The notes under the pieces are model-generated. The model was not told the origin of the DNA and ran no database searches. It saw only the letters and a list, made by a program, of their open reading frames with translations. This document shows positions 24,791 through 33,333 of a stretch of DNA of 49,070 nt, piece after piece. The DNA comes from Planctomycetota bacterium (GTDB taxonomy: Bacteria; Planctomycetota; Phycisphaerae; Sedimentisphaerales; Anaerobacaceae). Each line of letters begins with the position of its first letter. The stretch's first letter is position 1. The translations under genes and the position numbers were made by a program. The DNA lies in contig JACNGQ010000144.1 in NCBI GenBank assembly GCA_014384025.1, positions 1 to 49,070 on the forward strand. The letters run 5' to 3'.

Positions 24791-25153
24791 ATGTCGATCA
24801 CAGATAAAGAAACGCAGAGAGCCAGAGAGGCCGTATCTGAAGTCAGATTGCAGGTTAGTCCTGAAGAGGCATTCAGGTATATGCAGGTGATACCTCACAA
24901 AGGTTTTTTGAAGTCACTGAGAAGCAACTGGCGCGTTAACGAAAACGGTCATGCAACAATCCAGAGCATATGCTGGCTTTTCTGCTGGGCAACGATGGGA
25001 AACAACCCTAAAAATAAAAAAACCGCTGATGTATGCATCACAGTCTTCGGTCAGATATTCGACCATTCTTATGAGTGGTTTGCTCAAAAAGTACCACACG
25101 AATTGGCAAAGACATGGCGCTACGCCAAGCCCAAAAGTCTAATTGAATTTTGA
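24791..25153 (+). CDS. small unknown protein after the attC-like site
   Basis: 120 residues from the ATG at 24791, which has GAGAAGG (24776-24782) eight bases upstream. A longer in-frame version from 24629 would overlap the hairpin and is rejected. The product is soluble and helical, rich in tryptophan and charged residues (EEAFRYMQVIPHKGFLKSLRSNWRVNENGHATIQ, HSYEWFAQKVPHELAKTWRYAKP). No family was recognised. It lies between the 53-bp direct repeats and 50 bases after the attC-like GTTAGGC, the place where a gene cassette would start. No second attC-like site was found after it. Confidence 0.55.
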   Translation: MSITDKETQRAREAVSEVRLQVSPEEAFRYMQVIPHKGFLKSLRSNWRVNENGHATIQSICWLFCWATMGNNPKNKKTADVCITVFGQIFDHSYEWFAQKVPHELAKTWRYAKPKSLIEF

Positions 25154-25184
25154 TCAGTCTATCTGTTTGCAGTAAGGAACCCAC

Positions 25185-25219
25185 CAAACCTTTCAATTTA
25201 TTCTTGCATTTCTTTTTGG
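25185..25219. repeat. direct repeat, shortened copy B
   Basis: Begins CAAACCTTTCAATTTATTCT and continues TGCATTTCTTTTTGG; it lacks the central 'ACTATTGACTATT' part of copies A and C. Confidence 0.5.
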
Positions 25220-25241
25220 CAATTTGGGGAAATTTAGTACG

Positions 25242-25294
25242 GCAAACCATTCAATTTATTATTTACTATTGACTATTTGCTATTGCTTTACTTT
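25242..25294. repeat. 53-bp direct repeat, copy C
   Basis: Begins GCAAACCATTCAATTTATTA and ends in CTTTACTTT. It is 47/53 identical to copy A, 841 bases upstream. It overlaps the 3' end of the minus-strand HNH-AP2 gene. Confidence 0.7.
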
Positions 25295-25759
25295 TTTTGA
25301 AAGTTTGGTGAAATTTAGAACAGCGAATTCGCCGTGATGCTTTCTTGCAGCTTTGTCATAAGCTTTTGCGGCTTCGATTTCATCGTCGAAGTACCCGATG
25401 ACTCTGTGTGTACCCTTTGCTCGAATTTGTGCCTGCCATTTTTTTATTCGTTTTTCAAAAGTTACGCCGTGGTATTTTGAGTGAGCGCCCTTTTTCTTTT
25501 TATACGGCTTGTTGATATTGTTCTGCGATTTTGTGGCGGGCCTTAGATTAGCCTGGCGGTTGTCGAGGCCGTTATGGTTGATATGGTCAACGACGAGAGG
25601 GTAAGGCGGGTTTAATATTTCGCGGTGCATCTTAATAGTACGTTTCTTCTTGTTTACTTTGTCCCAGACAGAACGAGCGGCATAAAAGGTGCCTGAGCTT
25701 GAGCTTTTGCTGGCCTGCCATTTGTATTTATTGAGACGCTCGTAATTCTTCTGGTCCAC
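25280..25759 (-). CDS. HNH-AP2 homing-endonuclease-like protein, start unclear
   Basis: 159 residues from the GTG at 25759. An HNH nuclease domain occupies residues 40-90 (KMHREILN, then VDHINHNGLDNRQANLRPAT with the His-Asn metal residues). An AP2/ERF DNA-binding domain follows at 94-150 (KYHGVTFEKRIKKWQAQI, IGYFDDEIEAAKAYDKAAR). This pair is typical of phage and mobile homing endonucleases. The reading frame continues upstream from 25760 to a stop at 25931-25933. It encodes IPDRLVKPFLALVLLYRR and PFRRIPLTRGKYAIVD, an N-terminus I associate with this family, but without any ATG, GTG or TTG. Either a rare start is used or the 5' end has decayed. It probably acts as a selfish nuclease rather than in host metabolism. 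Confidence 0.8.
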   Translation of the reverse strand: MDQKNYERLNKYKWQASKSSSSGTFYAARSVWDKVNKKKRTIKMHREILNPPYPLVVDHINHNGLDNRQANLRPATKSQNNINKPYKKKKGAHSKYHGVTFEKRIKKWQAQIRAKGTHRVIGYFDDEIEAAKAYDKAARKHHGEFAVLNFTKLSKKVKQ

Positions 25760-26237
25760 GATGGCGTATTTACCCCGTGTGAGCGGAATCCGGCGGAATG
25801 GATAGCCGTAGCGGGCCCGGCGGTATAACAGTACCAGAGCCAGGAAAGGCTTTACAAGCCGGTCAGGAATTGAGATGGTGAAAGTGAACTGAATTTTCCC
25901 GCTCGCTTTTTGGTGAACAGTGAATAGTCGTTAGTATTTGGTATTTAGCTGAGGGGAAAAAGTATTCCCTCTATAATTGGCTGAGTGTGCCGAAATGAGT
26001 CGAAAATTCAGCCGTTTTTCGTGGCTCGTCGCTCGTAACTCGATGTGGGAAATAGAGATAAAATTTTTTGAAAATTCAGATTTTTGTTTTTAACAGTGAG
26101 CGTTTTTGACCGAAAACACCCTTATAAGGGTGGTAAATTCCGCGTGTAAATCATCAAAAACAATCGTAAAGGTTCTGAACCACGCAAAAACGGCAATTGT
26201 ATCGAGAGTATGACATTTTGGGCTGAGAGGTGGGAAA
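25760..26237. other. 478-base region upstream of the HNH gene
   Basis: The first 170 bases are the open extension of the HNH-AP2 frame on the minus strand. After it come AT-rich spacer, a stretch of CGTGGCTCGTCGCTCGTAAC type found as scattered short repeats, and a perfect 16-base palindrome CACCCTTATAAGGGTG at 26117-26132. No other gene was seen. Confidence 0.5.
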
Positions 26238-27029
26238 TTAGGCGTTAATTATTTCGATGTTTTCCATAGAGCCGTGTAGGCCGTTGGATAATGTGAGGTA
26301 TGGCATTTTTTTCGGGTCGTGGCCGAGGAGAGTGCTGCCGATGGTATCGATGGCAACTGGGTCAAAGCCGGCCAGGATAAGGCCGATTTTTTTGTGCTGG
26401 CCGGAAAGGTGCATTCCTTCGAGGGCGACGGAGGCATCGACAACGGACAGGTCCGGCTTTTTATATAAACATACATCTACAACGGACTTATCTGTGGAGG
26501 GGCTGTGCAGTTTGGATTTGTTCCATGAGCCTGCATAGAACCTGCCCGGGGCGATGCCAAACATATTTTTCATTGCAATTGTGGTTTTGGTAAAACTGTG
26601 GTCTTTGAGGACTGGCAGTGAAATTACAAAAGCGTTCTTAACGATGCGGGGCATATGAAATTCTTTTAACTGGTGGGCATTATCATTTTTGAGGGTGATT
26701 GTTTCGGCATCGTTGAGGTCGATTAGTTTCAGGCGGTACCTGTCGGCGAGATCCGTGTATCCGAGCGTTTTGAAAACCTTGTGAGTTGTTCCGCTTCCGC
26801 AGCCGTCAGCTATCACGATTTCGGCTTTTGTGCGGGCTTTGCAGTAGATATAGACGGCCTCGGCGGCATCGACGCTGGTTGTAACAGGCGGCGGAGAGGA
26901 ATTTGTGAGGTTCGGTTTGATGATGATAAGACCCTGTTGGGGCAGCGCGGCCGGGGCGTTAATGAGGTCCAATGCCCGGGCTATGCTGGTTTGATAATCG
27001 GCAAATTTTACTTTCGCAACGAGGCTCAT
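26238..27029 (-). CDS. DUF362 domain protein
   Basis: 263 residues from the ATG at 27029 (a TTG three codons upstream is possible). The protein has the DUF362 family layout: IIIKPNLTNSSPPP, VIADGCGSGTTH, FVISLPVLKDHSFTKTTIAMKNMFGIAPG, DLSVVDASVALEGMHLSG and GFDPVAIDTIGSTLLGHDPKKMPYL. Members are often annotated as iron-sulfur proteins, but this one lacks the ferredoxin cysteine clusters seen in longer relatives. Biochemical function is not established. It is a single minus-strand gene between the mobile island and the ABC operon, with no clear operon mates. Confidence 0.85.
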   Translation of the reverse strand: MSLVAKVKFADYQTSIARALDLINAPAALPQQGLIIIKPNLTNSSPPPVTTSVDAAEAVYIYCKARTKAEIVIADGCGSGTTHKVFKTLGYTDLADRYRLKLIDLNDAETITLKNDNAHQLKEFHMPRIVKNAFVISLPVLKDHSFTKTTIAMKNMFGIAPGRFYAGSWNKSKLHSPSTDKSVVDVCLYKKPDLSVVDASVALEGMHLSGQHKKIGLILAGFDPVAIDTIGSTLLGHDPKKMPYLTLSNGLHGSMENIEIINA

Positions 27030-27086
27030 AAACTCCAAAACCTTATTTTTTGAAAAGTAATGAACAAAATAATGTTGTTAAAGGTA

Positions 27087-27114
27087 TTGACTGTCAAGAG
27101 ATTTCGGGTAAATT
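27087..27114 (+). promoter_or_regulatory. probable promoter of the ABC-2 operon
   Basis: TTGACT (27087-27092) and TAAATT (27109-27114), 16 bases apart, lie about 65 bases before the ATP-binding gene. The -10 box is imperfect. Confidence 0.4.
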
Positions 27115-27178
27115 AATACGTTCTGTATAGTAAATCAGGTTCGGATGTACAATTTGAGTTGGTTTAGTGGAGACGAAG

Positions 27179-27910
27179 ATGATAGAAGTCAAAGAACTTC
27201 GGCGTAGTTTCGGCCCGGTTGTCGCTGTTGACGGTATATCGTTCAGTGTTGAAAAAGGTCAGGTTTTGGGTCTTCTCGGGCCTAACGGGGCTGGCAAAAG
27301 CACGGCGATGAGAATGCTGGCATGTTTCCTTCGGCCCGACAGCGGGACGGCTACTATATGCGGGTATGATATTCAGCAGAATCCCATCGAGATCAGAAAG
27401 TCGATCGGATATTTAGCGGAGAATGTGCCGGCTTACAATGAGATGACGGTAGGGAGCTTTCTGGACTTTGTTTGCGATGCCAGAGAGATTAAGGGTAAGG
27501 CACGCAAGAAGGCTCTCGACAGGATTGTTCCGATGTGTTCGATTGAGTCGGTATATCATCAGACGATTGAGACGCTCTCGAAGGGATATAAACGGCGAGT
27601 CGGGCTGGCCCAGGCGCTGATTCATGACCCGGGCGTGCTGATTCTGGATGAACCCACGGATGGGCTGGATCCCAATCAAAAACATGAGATCAGAAAGCTC
27701 ATAAATAAAATGGCGAAGGACAAGTGTATTATTATCTCGACGCATATCCTCGAAGAAGTTGAGGCTGTATGCTCGCGAACGATAATTATTGCCAAAGGGA
27801 AAATATTAGTGGATTCAACGCCGGAAGAGTTGAAGGAAAAATATCAGTGCAGCCTTGACGCTGTTTTTCGCAGGATTACCAAAAACGGCAAGCAGTTAAA
27901 TGGTGAGTAG
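27179..27910 (+). CDS. GldA-like ABC transporter ATP-binding protein
   Basis: 243 residues from the ATG at 27179; the in-frame GTG at 27167 is less likely because GGAG (27169-27172) is spaced for the ATG. Motifs: Walker A GPNGAGKST (34-42), Q-loop region IGYLAENVPAYNEMT, signature LSKGYKRR (133-140), Walker B VLILDEPTDGLDP (153-165) and the H-switch ISTHILEEVE. This is the ABC-2 subfamily related to GldA and NatA. It would power the membrane protein made by the next gene. First gene of a four-gene operon (27179-31973) with its own promoter at 27087. Confidence 0.92.
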   Translation: MIEVKELRRSFGPVVAVDGISFSVEKGQVLGLLGPNGAGKSTAMRMLACFLRPDSGTATICGYDIQQNPIEIRKSIGYLAENVPAYNEMTVGSFLDFVCDAREIKGKARKKALDRIVPMCSIESVYHQTIETLSKGYKRRVGLAQALIHDPGVLILDEPTDGLDPNQKHEIRKLINKMAKDKCIIISTHILEEVEAVCSRTIIIAKGKILVDSTPEELKEKYQCSLDAVFRRITKNGKQLNGE

Positions 27911-27942
27911 TTGATTAACAGATAAAAAACAGGAGTTCAATA

Positions 27943-28674
27943 ATGAATAGTTTTTTAGCGGTGTTCAAGAGGGAATTGAAAAGTTATTTTACGACGCCTC
28001 TTGCATACGTGTTTCTTGTGATATTTTTGTTTTTCTCAGGTTACCTGACATTCAAAGAGGGGTTTTATGAAATGCGGCAGGCGGATATGCGTGCATTTTT
28101 TATGAACCTGCCTCTGCTGTTCGTTTTTATGGTGCCATCGACGGCGATGCGTCTCTGGGCTGAAGAACGGAAGGTCGGTTCGATTGAGCTGCTGTTTACT
28201 CTGCCGATTACGGTCACACAGGCGGTTTTGGGTAAGTTTTTTGCGGCGTGGCTTTTCCTTGTGATTGCACTTGCACTGACTTTCCCTATGGTGATTACGG
28301 TGTGTTATCTTGGTGATCCGGATATCGGCCTGATAATTACCGGTTACTTAGGCAGCACCCTGATGGCGGGCGGTTTTCTGGCCATCGGGTGTTTCTTTTC
28401 GGCACTTAGTAAAAACCAGGTGATAAGTTTTGTCCTGTCTGTGGTTGCCTGTGCGGTGCTTGTTTTTGCGGGAATGCCGACAACGCTAAGCTACGTCTCG
28501 ACGTTCCTTCCGGCGGGTATGGTTTCAGCTATAGGGAATATGAGCTTTCAGGCGCACTTCGAGTCAATACAGAGAGGTGTGCTGAAGTTCGAAGACCTTT
28601 CTTATTTTATTTTATTGATTATCGGGTGGATTGTCGCATGCAGTATTGTTCTGGATGACAGGAAGGCAAGATAA
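27943..28674 (+). CDS. GldF-like ABC-2 membrane subunit
   Basis: 243 residues, about six membrane helices. The start MNSFLAVFKRELKSYFTTPLAYVFLVIFLFFSG and then RLWAEERKVGSIELLFTLPITVTQAVLGKF are typical of ABC-2 permeases of the GldF type. AGGAG lies before the ATG and 32 bases separate it from the ATPase gene. With the ATPase and the following substrate-domain protein it forms an exporter of unknown cargo. GldAFG was named from gliding Bacteroidota, but the same trio occurs in Planctomycetota without gliding being shown. Confidence 0.9.
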   Translation: MNSFLAVFKRELKSYFTTPLAYVFLVIFLFFSGYLTFKEGFYEMRQADMRAFFMNLPLLFVFMVPSTAMRLWAEERKVGSIELLFTLPITVTQAVLGKFFAAWLFLVIALALTFPMVITVCYLGDPDIGLIITGYLGSTLMAGGFLAIGCFFSALSKNQVISFVLSVVACAVLVFAGMPTTLSYVSTFLPAGMVSAIGNMSFQAHFESIQRGVLKFEDLSYFILLIIGWIVACSIVLDDRKAR

Positions 28675-28731
28675 TAAGCACGTCAGGAATGTTGCGAGGG
28701 GAGACGTTTTTAAGTTTAAGGAAATTTAAGT

Positions 28732-30738
28732 ATGGCACAAAAACAACAAGTTTCAACGGGTTCGAACAGAGTATTACGAACAATTGCTGCAGTGGTCTTT
28801 GTTACAGTGATTATTTTCTCGGCGATAAGTATCTGCCAAAATATCGGAAAGGGTTTTAAAGTCGACATTACAGACCAGAAACTTTATACGCTTTCCGGCG
28901 GGACTAAATCGATTTTGGGTAAACTAAATCAGCCGATTAAAGCCAAACTGTACTATGCAAAGACCGCGGCGCTGAAAGGGCCGGACCAGATTCGGTATTT
29001 CAATAACTATTACGAGTTCGTTAAAGCCCTGCTGGAAGAATACGCTGCAGTATCCAAAGGTAAGTTTGAGCTGGAATTAATCGACCCGCGGCCATTCTCC
29101 GAAGATGAGGTACAGGCATTGAGATACGGCTTGCAGCGATTTCCTATAACCCAGGAGGAGAACTTTTTCTTCGGTTTGGTATTGCAGACACAATTCGGGG
29201 TTGAAAAAGCCATACCGTTCTTTTCGCCGGACCGGGAGAACTTTATCGAGTATGACATAAGCTACCTGATAGATACCGCGATTACCCGCCAGAAACGCAA
29301 AATAGGTGTATTAAGCTCGATTGGTGTAATGGGAGACGATGTTAGCGGGTATATGGCTGAGATGATGATGAGGCAGGGTCAGCAGCCGAAGGGAGCCTGG
29401 ACTTTCGTCGAGCAGTTACGAAAACAATACGAGGTTGAAAGTGTCCCGACAGACGTAAATGACATTAATGATGTTGACATTCTGCTGGTTGTTCACCCCA
29501 AAGACCTCCCGGAGAAGACTTTATTCGCGATAGACCAGTTTGTGCTCAAAGGGGGCAGGTTGATAGCGTTTGTTGACCCTCATTGCTTTTCGGACCAGCC
29601 GGACCAGAGAATGATGCAGATGGGGATGCAGGTATCGCGCAGCTCCGAATTAAATACACTTTTGAAACCATGGGGCCTTGAGATGCCGGCGAATACTTTT
29701 GCAGGGGACAGCACTCTGGCAGCGATGGCAACTATTCGTGCCAATCAAAGGCCTGAGAAAATAATAGGTTACCTCAATCTGTCGCCTGAAGGAAACTGCT
29801 TTAATACCGACAATGTAATTACGGCCCAGCTTAACCAGGTAAGGTTTTTGTTTTCAGGAGTTCTCAGAGAAGTCGCCGACCCAAATGAGTCTGCCGGGAT
29901 TACACGAACACCGCTTATTACGACGACCAACAGAGGCAACAGTTTTTCGATAAGCAACGCATACGAACTGATGATGCTGGACCCATCGAGTCTTATGCGT
30001 AAATTTGTCGAAGGTGACAAGGCGGTTGCGATGGGTTATCTGATTAACGGTAAGCTTAAGAGCAGTTTCCCGGACGGCATTGAAATTGAGGTCGAAGATG
30101 AATCTTCGGATGAAGAAGATCCTAATGATGTAAAGACAGTAAAAAAGCAGATTACAGGGCTTAAAGAAGCCCAGCAGGATTGTGCGGTGGCAGTGTTCTC
30201 GGACGTTGACTTTATAAGCGATTCGATAGCATATCAGAATGCTTTCTTCGGCAAGATGGTTGTCGGTGACAACAGTGCCTTGGTGCTTAATACTATTGAC
30301 GATTTGAGCGGGTCGGGCGATCTGGTTTCAATCAGATCGCGAGGAAACTTCAAGCGTCCGTTTGTCGTTGTCGATGAAATTGAAAGGCAAGCAGAAGAGG
30401 ACACTCGTGAAGAAGTTGACAAAATCAACGCACAAATCGCAGGCTTCCAGAACGAGCTGCAATCAATTCTATCTTCGGCCAAAGCTGGACAGGAAGAAGT
30501 CATCGGCAGCTCGATACTGCAAAAGCAACGAGACATTGAATTAAAACAGCGCAGGGCACAGCAACAATTGAATGAAGTGAAACTGAAAAAACGCGAACAA
30601 ATGGAACACCTTGGTAATGTACTTAGAGGTTTTAATATGCTGATGACGCCGGCGGTTATTCTGGTAATCGCGATAGTATTGGGTATCCGTCGCAGTGTAA
30701 GGAAGAGGCATTATATCAGTCATGCAAGTGATGCCTAA
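28732..30738 (+). CDS. GldG-like ABC auxiliary protein
   Basis: 668 residues. One membrane helix near residues 12-33 and one near 635-655 enclose a large periplasmic domain. Features: QNIGKGFKVDITDQKLYTLSGGTKSILGKL and VKAKLYYAKTA-like strand order (IKAKLYYAKTAA), GQQPKGAWTFVEQLRKQYEV, and DILLVVHPKDLPEKTLFAIDQFVLKGGRLIAFVDPH, the family mark of the GldG/ABC_transp_aux proteins. A charged coiled coil (about 555-635) precedes the C-terminal helix. It probably holds the extracellular-facing part of the exporter. An acidic run near residue 450 (EVEDESSDEEDPND) is distinctive. Confidence 0.9.
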   Translation: MAQKQQVSTGSNRVLRTIAAVVFVTVIIFSAISICQNIGKGFKVDITDQKLYTLSGGTKSILGKLNQPIKAKLYYAKTAALKGPDQIRYFNNYYEFVKALLEEYAAVSKGKFELELIDPRPFSEDEVQALRYGLQRFPITQEENFFFGLVLQTQFGVEKAIPFFSPDRENFIEYDISYLIDTAITRQKRKIGVLSSIGVMGDDVSGYMAEMMMRQGQQPKGAWTFVEQLRKQYEVESVPTDVNDINDVDILLVVHPKDLPEKTLFAIDQFVLKGGRLIAFVDPHCFSDQPDQRMMQMGMQVSRSSELNTLLKPWGLEMPANTFAGDSTLAAMATIRANQRPEKIIGYLNLSPEGNCFNTDNVITAQLNQVRFLFSGVLREVADPNESAGITRTPLITTTNRGNSFSISNAYELMMLDPSSLMRKFVEGDKAVAMGYLINGKLKSSFPDGIEIEVEDESSDEEDPNDVKTVKKQITGLKEAQQDCAVAVFSDVDFISDSIAYQNAFFGKMVVGDNSALVLNTIDDLSGSGDLVSIRSRGNFKRPFVVVDEIERQAEEDTREEVDKINAQIAGFQNELQSILSSAKAGQEEVIGSSILQKQRDIELKQRRAQQQLNEVKLKKREQMEHLGNVLRGFNMLMTPAVILVIAIVLGIRRSVRKRHYISHASDA

Positions 30739-30743
30739 ACAAA

Positions 30744-30776
30744 GAAGCACGAAATTCGAAATACGAAGCACGAAAC
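30744..30776. repeat. short AT-rich direct repeats
   Basis: GAAGCACGAAA is found twice (30744 and 30765) inside a run of TTCGAAATAC-type words; AAATTCAAAATTC words follow near 30790. Similar words occur near 24387. It is a scattered intergenic repeat of unknown role. Confidence 0.4.
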
Positions 30777-30860
30777 AAATTTAAATGACTGAAATTCAAA
30801 ATTCAAAACGATATGATTTGGAAGAAAGAACACTTAAGTTTGCAAGCAGGAGTTTAATAG

Positions 30861-31973
30861 ATGAGTAACAAGAACCTGACAATATTAGGAATCGTTGCGG
30901 TTTTAATGGCAATATGGGCGGTGGCCCAGTCGCATGTTTCAAACAGGCCGAGGACAGAGACTGATGGGCCGTCTTATCTTATCCAGGGACTTGATCCGGC
31001 TGATATAGACAGTATTGTTCTTGGGGGCGGCGAAGAACCGGTTACTCTCAAGCGTGAGCAAGGGAATTTCGTTGTTGTCGATAAGGACAACTATCCGGCC
31101 AAGGCGAGTGAAATCAATAATTTGATTACCAAGGTTTTGGAGATTCAGACGTCGCAGTTTGTTACGGACAACGCGTCAAACCACGAGGACCTCGGGCTAA
31201 CGGAAGAAAATGCTACCGCCACAATCAAGTTTTTCAAGGCGGATTCGTCGCTGCTTACAGGTGTTGTCGGAGGAAAAAAGAAGGAGCTTGGACAGGGCGT
31301 TTATGTAAGACTGGCCTCGAACGATGCTGCTTATGTGGTACCAACTATGCCGTGGATTGCAGACACGGCGATAAGTTATATCGAACAGGACCTTGTTTCG
31401 ATGAAGCGAGAGGATATCGTATCGGTAACGGTCAGCTCGGCCAACGGACAATATACACTGAAAACAACGGAGGACGGCAAAGACGTTATACTGGAAAATG
31501 TACCCGCCGGCAAAAAGTTTAAGAGCAGTGAGGGTGACAGCGTCTTTACCGCTTTAACAAGTTTGAGATGTGACGACGTCATGAAAAAATCGGGCGATTT
31601 GACCTTTGACAAAGAATATGTCTGCACACTGAAGAACTCGACTGTTTATGCCTTAAAGATAGCTCAAAAGGACGGTAAGACATATGCCACTTTCGAAGCA
31701 GATTATACAGACAAAACGCCTATAACAAAAGACAGCAACGTTGAGTCGGAAGAAGAGCTGAAAAAGAAAGAAGCGAAACTTTTCGCCCAGGAGGGTGCGA
31801 TAAAATTTACTACGAAACATAAGGGATGGGTTTATGAAATCGCCGAGTGGAAGGCGAAGAACCTGATTAAAGAACTCTCAGAATTAATCGAGGACGAGGC
31901 ACCGCCAGAAGATGAGCCTGAGCAGGCCGATACTGTAATACCCGAAGAAACGACTACACCAACAATAGAATAG
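30861..31973 (+). CDS. DUF4340 domain protein
   Basis: 370 residues. One membrane helix near residues 5-22 (LTILGIVAVLMAIWAVAQS) anchors a periplasmic domain with GLDPADIDSIVLGGGEEPVTLKREQGNFVVVDKDNYPAKASEINNLI. This is the DUF4340 family, which regularly follows GldG-like genes and is taken as a partner of that ABC exporter. The C-terminus is acidic and proline-rich (EDEAPPEDEPEQADTV). AGGAG precedes the ATG. It is the last gene of the operon, about 122 bases after the GldG-like gene. Confidence 0.88.
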   Translation: MSNKNLTILGIVAVLMAIWAVAQSHVSNRPRTETDGPSYLIQGLDPADIDSIVLGGGEEPVTLKREQGNFVVVDKDNYPAKASEINNLITKVLEIQTSQFVTDNASNHEDLGLTEENATATIKFFKADSSLLTGVVGGKKKELGQGVYVRLASNDAAYVVPTMPWIADTAISYIEQDLVSMKREDIVSVTVSSANGQYTLKTTEDGKDVILENVPAGKKFKSSEGDSVFTALTSLRCDDVMKKSGDLTFDKEYVCTLKNSTVYALKIAQKDGKTYATFEADYTDKTPITKDSNVESEEELKKKEAKLFAQEGAIKFTTKHKGWVYEIAEWKAKNLIKELSELIEDEAPPEDEPEQADTVIPEETTTPTIE

Positions 31974-32078
31974 TCTAAAGCAGTAGATCCTAACTCATAG
32001 ACTGTTCAGCAAGTTTGTCAGAGACTCTTGGCGATAAAAACGGCAGCACCGAACAAACTAAAAAAGAAAGGACAGGAA

Positions 32079-33320
32079 ATGAGCATCCGCAATTATGTTT
32101 ATCGCAGCAGGCTTATCGTTATTACTCTTTTTGCAGCTTTATTAGTGTTGGGTGGCTGTTCCGCCGGCTTAGAAACATCAAAAAAGCCCAGGTTTGTCGC
32201 GCACCGCGTTGGGCATTTCCGCAGTGAAGCCTGTTGTGTCGGCGATTTTAACAACGACGGAAAGCCGGACATTTTGGCCGGGCCTTACTGGTATGAAGCA
32301 CCGTACTGGAAAGCCCACCAGTTTCGATCTCCGGAAGGTAAGGTCGATGCACAAGGCAATAAACACACGGTTGACGAAAAAGGCATTGGATACTGGGACG
32401 ATTTCATGAACGTGCCGCTGGATGTCGATGGTGACGGGCTTCTGGATGTTGTAACATGCGGCTGGTTCAGCAAGCAGGCTGAGTGGTACCGCAATACCGG
32501 AGTGGCGGGCGACTATTGGCCGATGACTGTCGCCGAGAAGAACGGAAACTACGAATGCGGGGAGCTGTGGGACATTGACGGTGACGGAAAGAAGGTCGAG
32601 ATCCTGCCCGACACCTCAGATACCAAGTGGTATGAGATCGGCATTAAGGACGATGGTAAGCGCGGACTGGTTAGACAACAAGTCAGCCAAAACAATAAAC
32701 CGTTTGGCGGTGGTGTCGGGGACATTAACGGAGACGGCCGGCCCGATATTTTGAGGCCCAGCGCCTGGTATGAGGCACCTGCCGACCCGCGCAAAGGTCA
32801 ATGGAAAGAACACCCTCTGGCACTCGGCAGCATGGATGAAGGGCAAGCCGATCACACGCCCCAGATACAAGTTTATGATGTTGATGATGACGGACTCAAC
32901 GATATCATAACCAGCTCGGCACATAAACATGGAATCTTCTGGTATAAGCAGATAAGAAAGGGCTCGAAAACAACATGGCAAAGACATGTGATTGATAAGT
33001 CGTGGTCTCAGGCCCACAGTATAACTTTAGCCGACCTTGATGAGGATGGCGACCTCGACTTTGTTACGGGAAAAAGATTTTTTGCTCATAACGGTAGCGA
33101 CCCGGACGCCCGTTCTCCGTTGTGTGTTTACTGGTATGAATTGAAACGCGGTGCTGCTGTTGAATGGGTCAAGCACACTATTTCCTATGGTGAGGGTATC
33201 AGCTCAAGTTTGAATATTCCCGTGGTTGATATGGATGGCGACGGAGACCTCGATATAGTAGTAACAGGTAAATGGGGCGGTCCTGTATATTTCGAGAACA
33301 AAAGCAAATCCAACCGATAG
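32079..33320 (+). CDS. FG-GAP/VCBS-repeat lipoprotein
   Basis: 413 residues from the ATG at 32079; earlier in-frame TTG starts are rejected because AAAGGACAGG sits directly before this ATG. The signal ends in a lipobox, VLGGC, with Cys27, so it is a lipoprotein. Seven calcium-type loops are spaced along the chain (FNNDGKPDILAGP, DVDGDGLLDVV, DIDGDGKKVEI, DINGDGRPDIL, DVDDDGLNDII, DLDEDGDLDFV, DMDGDGDLDIV), which suggests a seven-bladed propeller. It probably binds a surface or secreted glycan or protein; no catalytic residues were seen. A HEAT-repeat gene begins 13 bases after its stop. Confidence 0.88.
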   Translation: MSIRNYVYRSRLIVITLFAALLVLGGCSAGLETSKKPRFVAHRVGHFRSEACCVGDFNNDGKPDILAGPYWYEAPYWKAHQFRSPEGKVDAQGNKHTVDEKGIGYWDDFMNVPLDVDGDGLLDVVTCGWFSKQAEWYRNTGVAGDYWPMTVAEKNGNYECGELWDIDGDGKKVEILPDTSDTKWYEIGIKDDGKRGLVRQQVSQNNKPFGGGVGDINGDGRPDILRPSAWYEAPADPRKGQWKEHPLALGSMDEGQADHTPQIQVYDVDDDGLNDIITSSAHKHGIFWYKQIRKGSKTTWQRHVIDKSWSQAHSITLADLDEDGDLDFVTGKRFFAHNGSDPDARSPLCVYWYELKRGAAVEWVKHTISYGEGISSSLNIPVVDMDGDGDLDIVVTGKWGGPVYFENKSKSNR

Positions 33321-33333
33321 CAAGGGCCGAACC

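Noticed and set aside
20186-25930. An integrated phage
   Set aside because: No structural, replication or integrase genes; only RM-like genes and one homing-type nuclease.
26117-26132. 16-base palindrome CACCCTTATAAGGGTG
   Set aside because: Short and without T-tract; may bind a protein, but position gives no support.
28750-28775. GGTTCGA-like word suggesting a tRNA T-arm
   Set aside because: It lies inside the GldG-like coding frame and no cloverleaf can be drawn around it.
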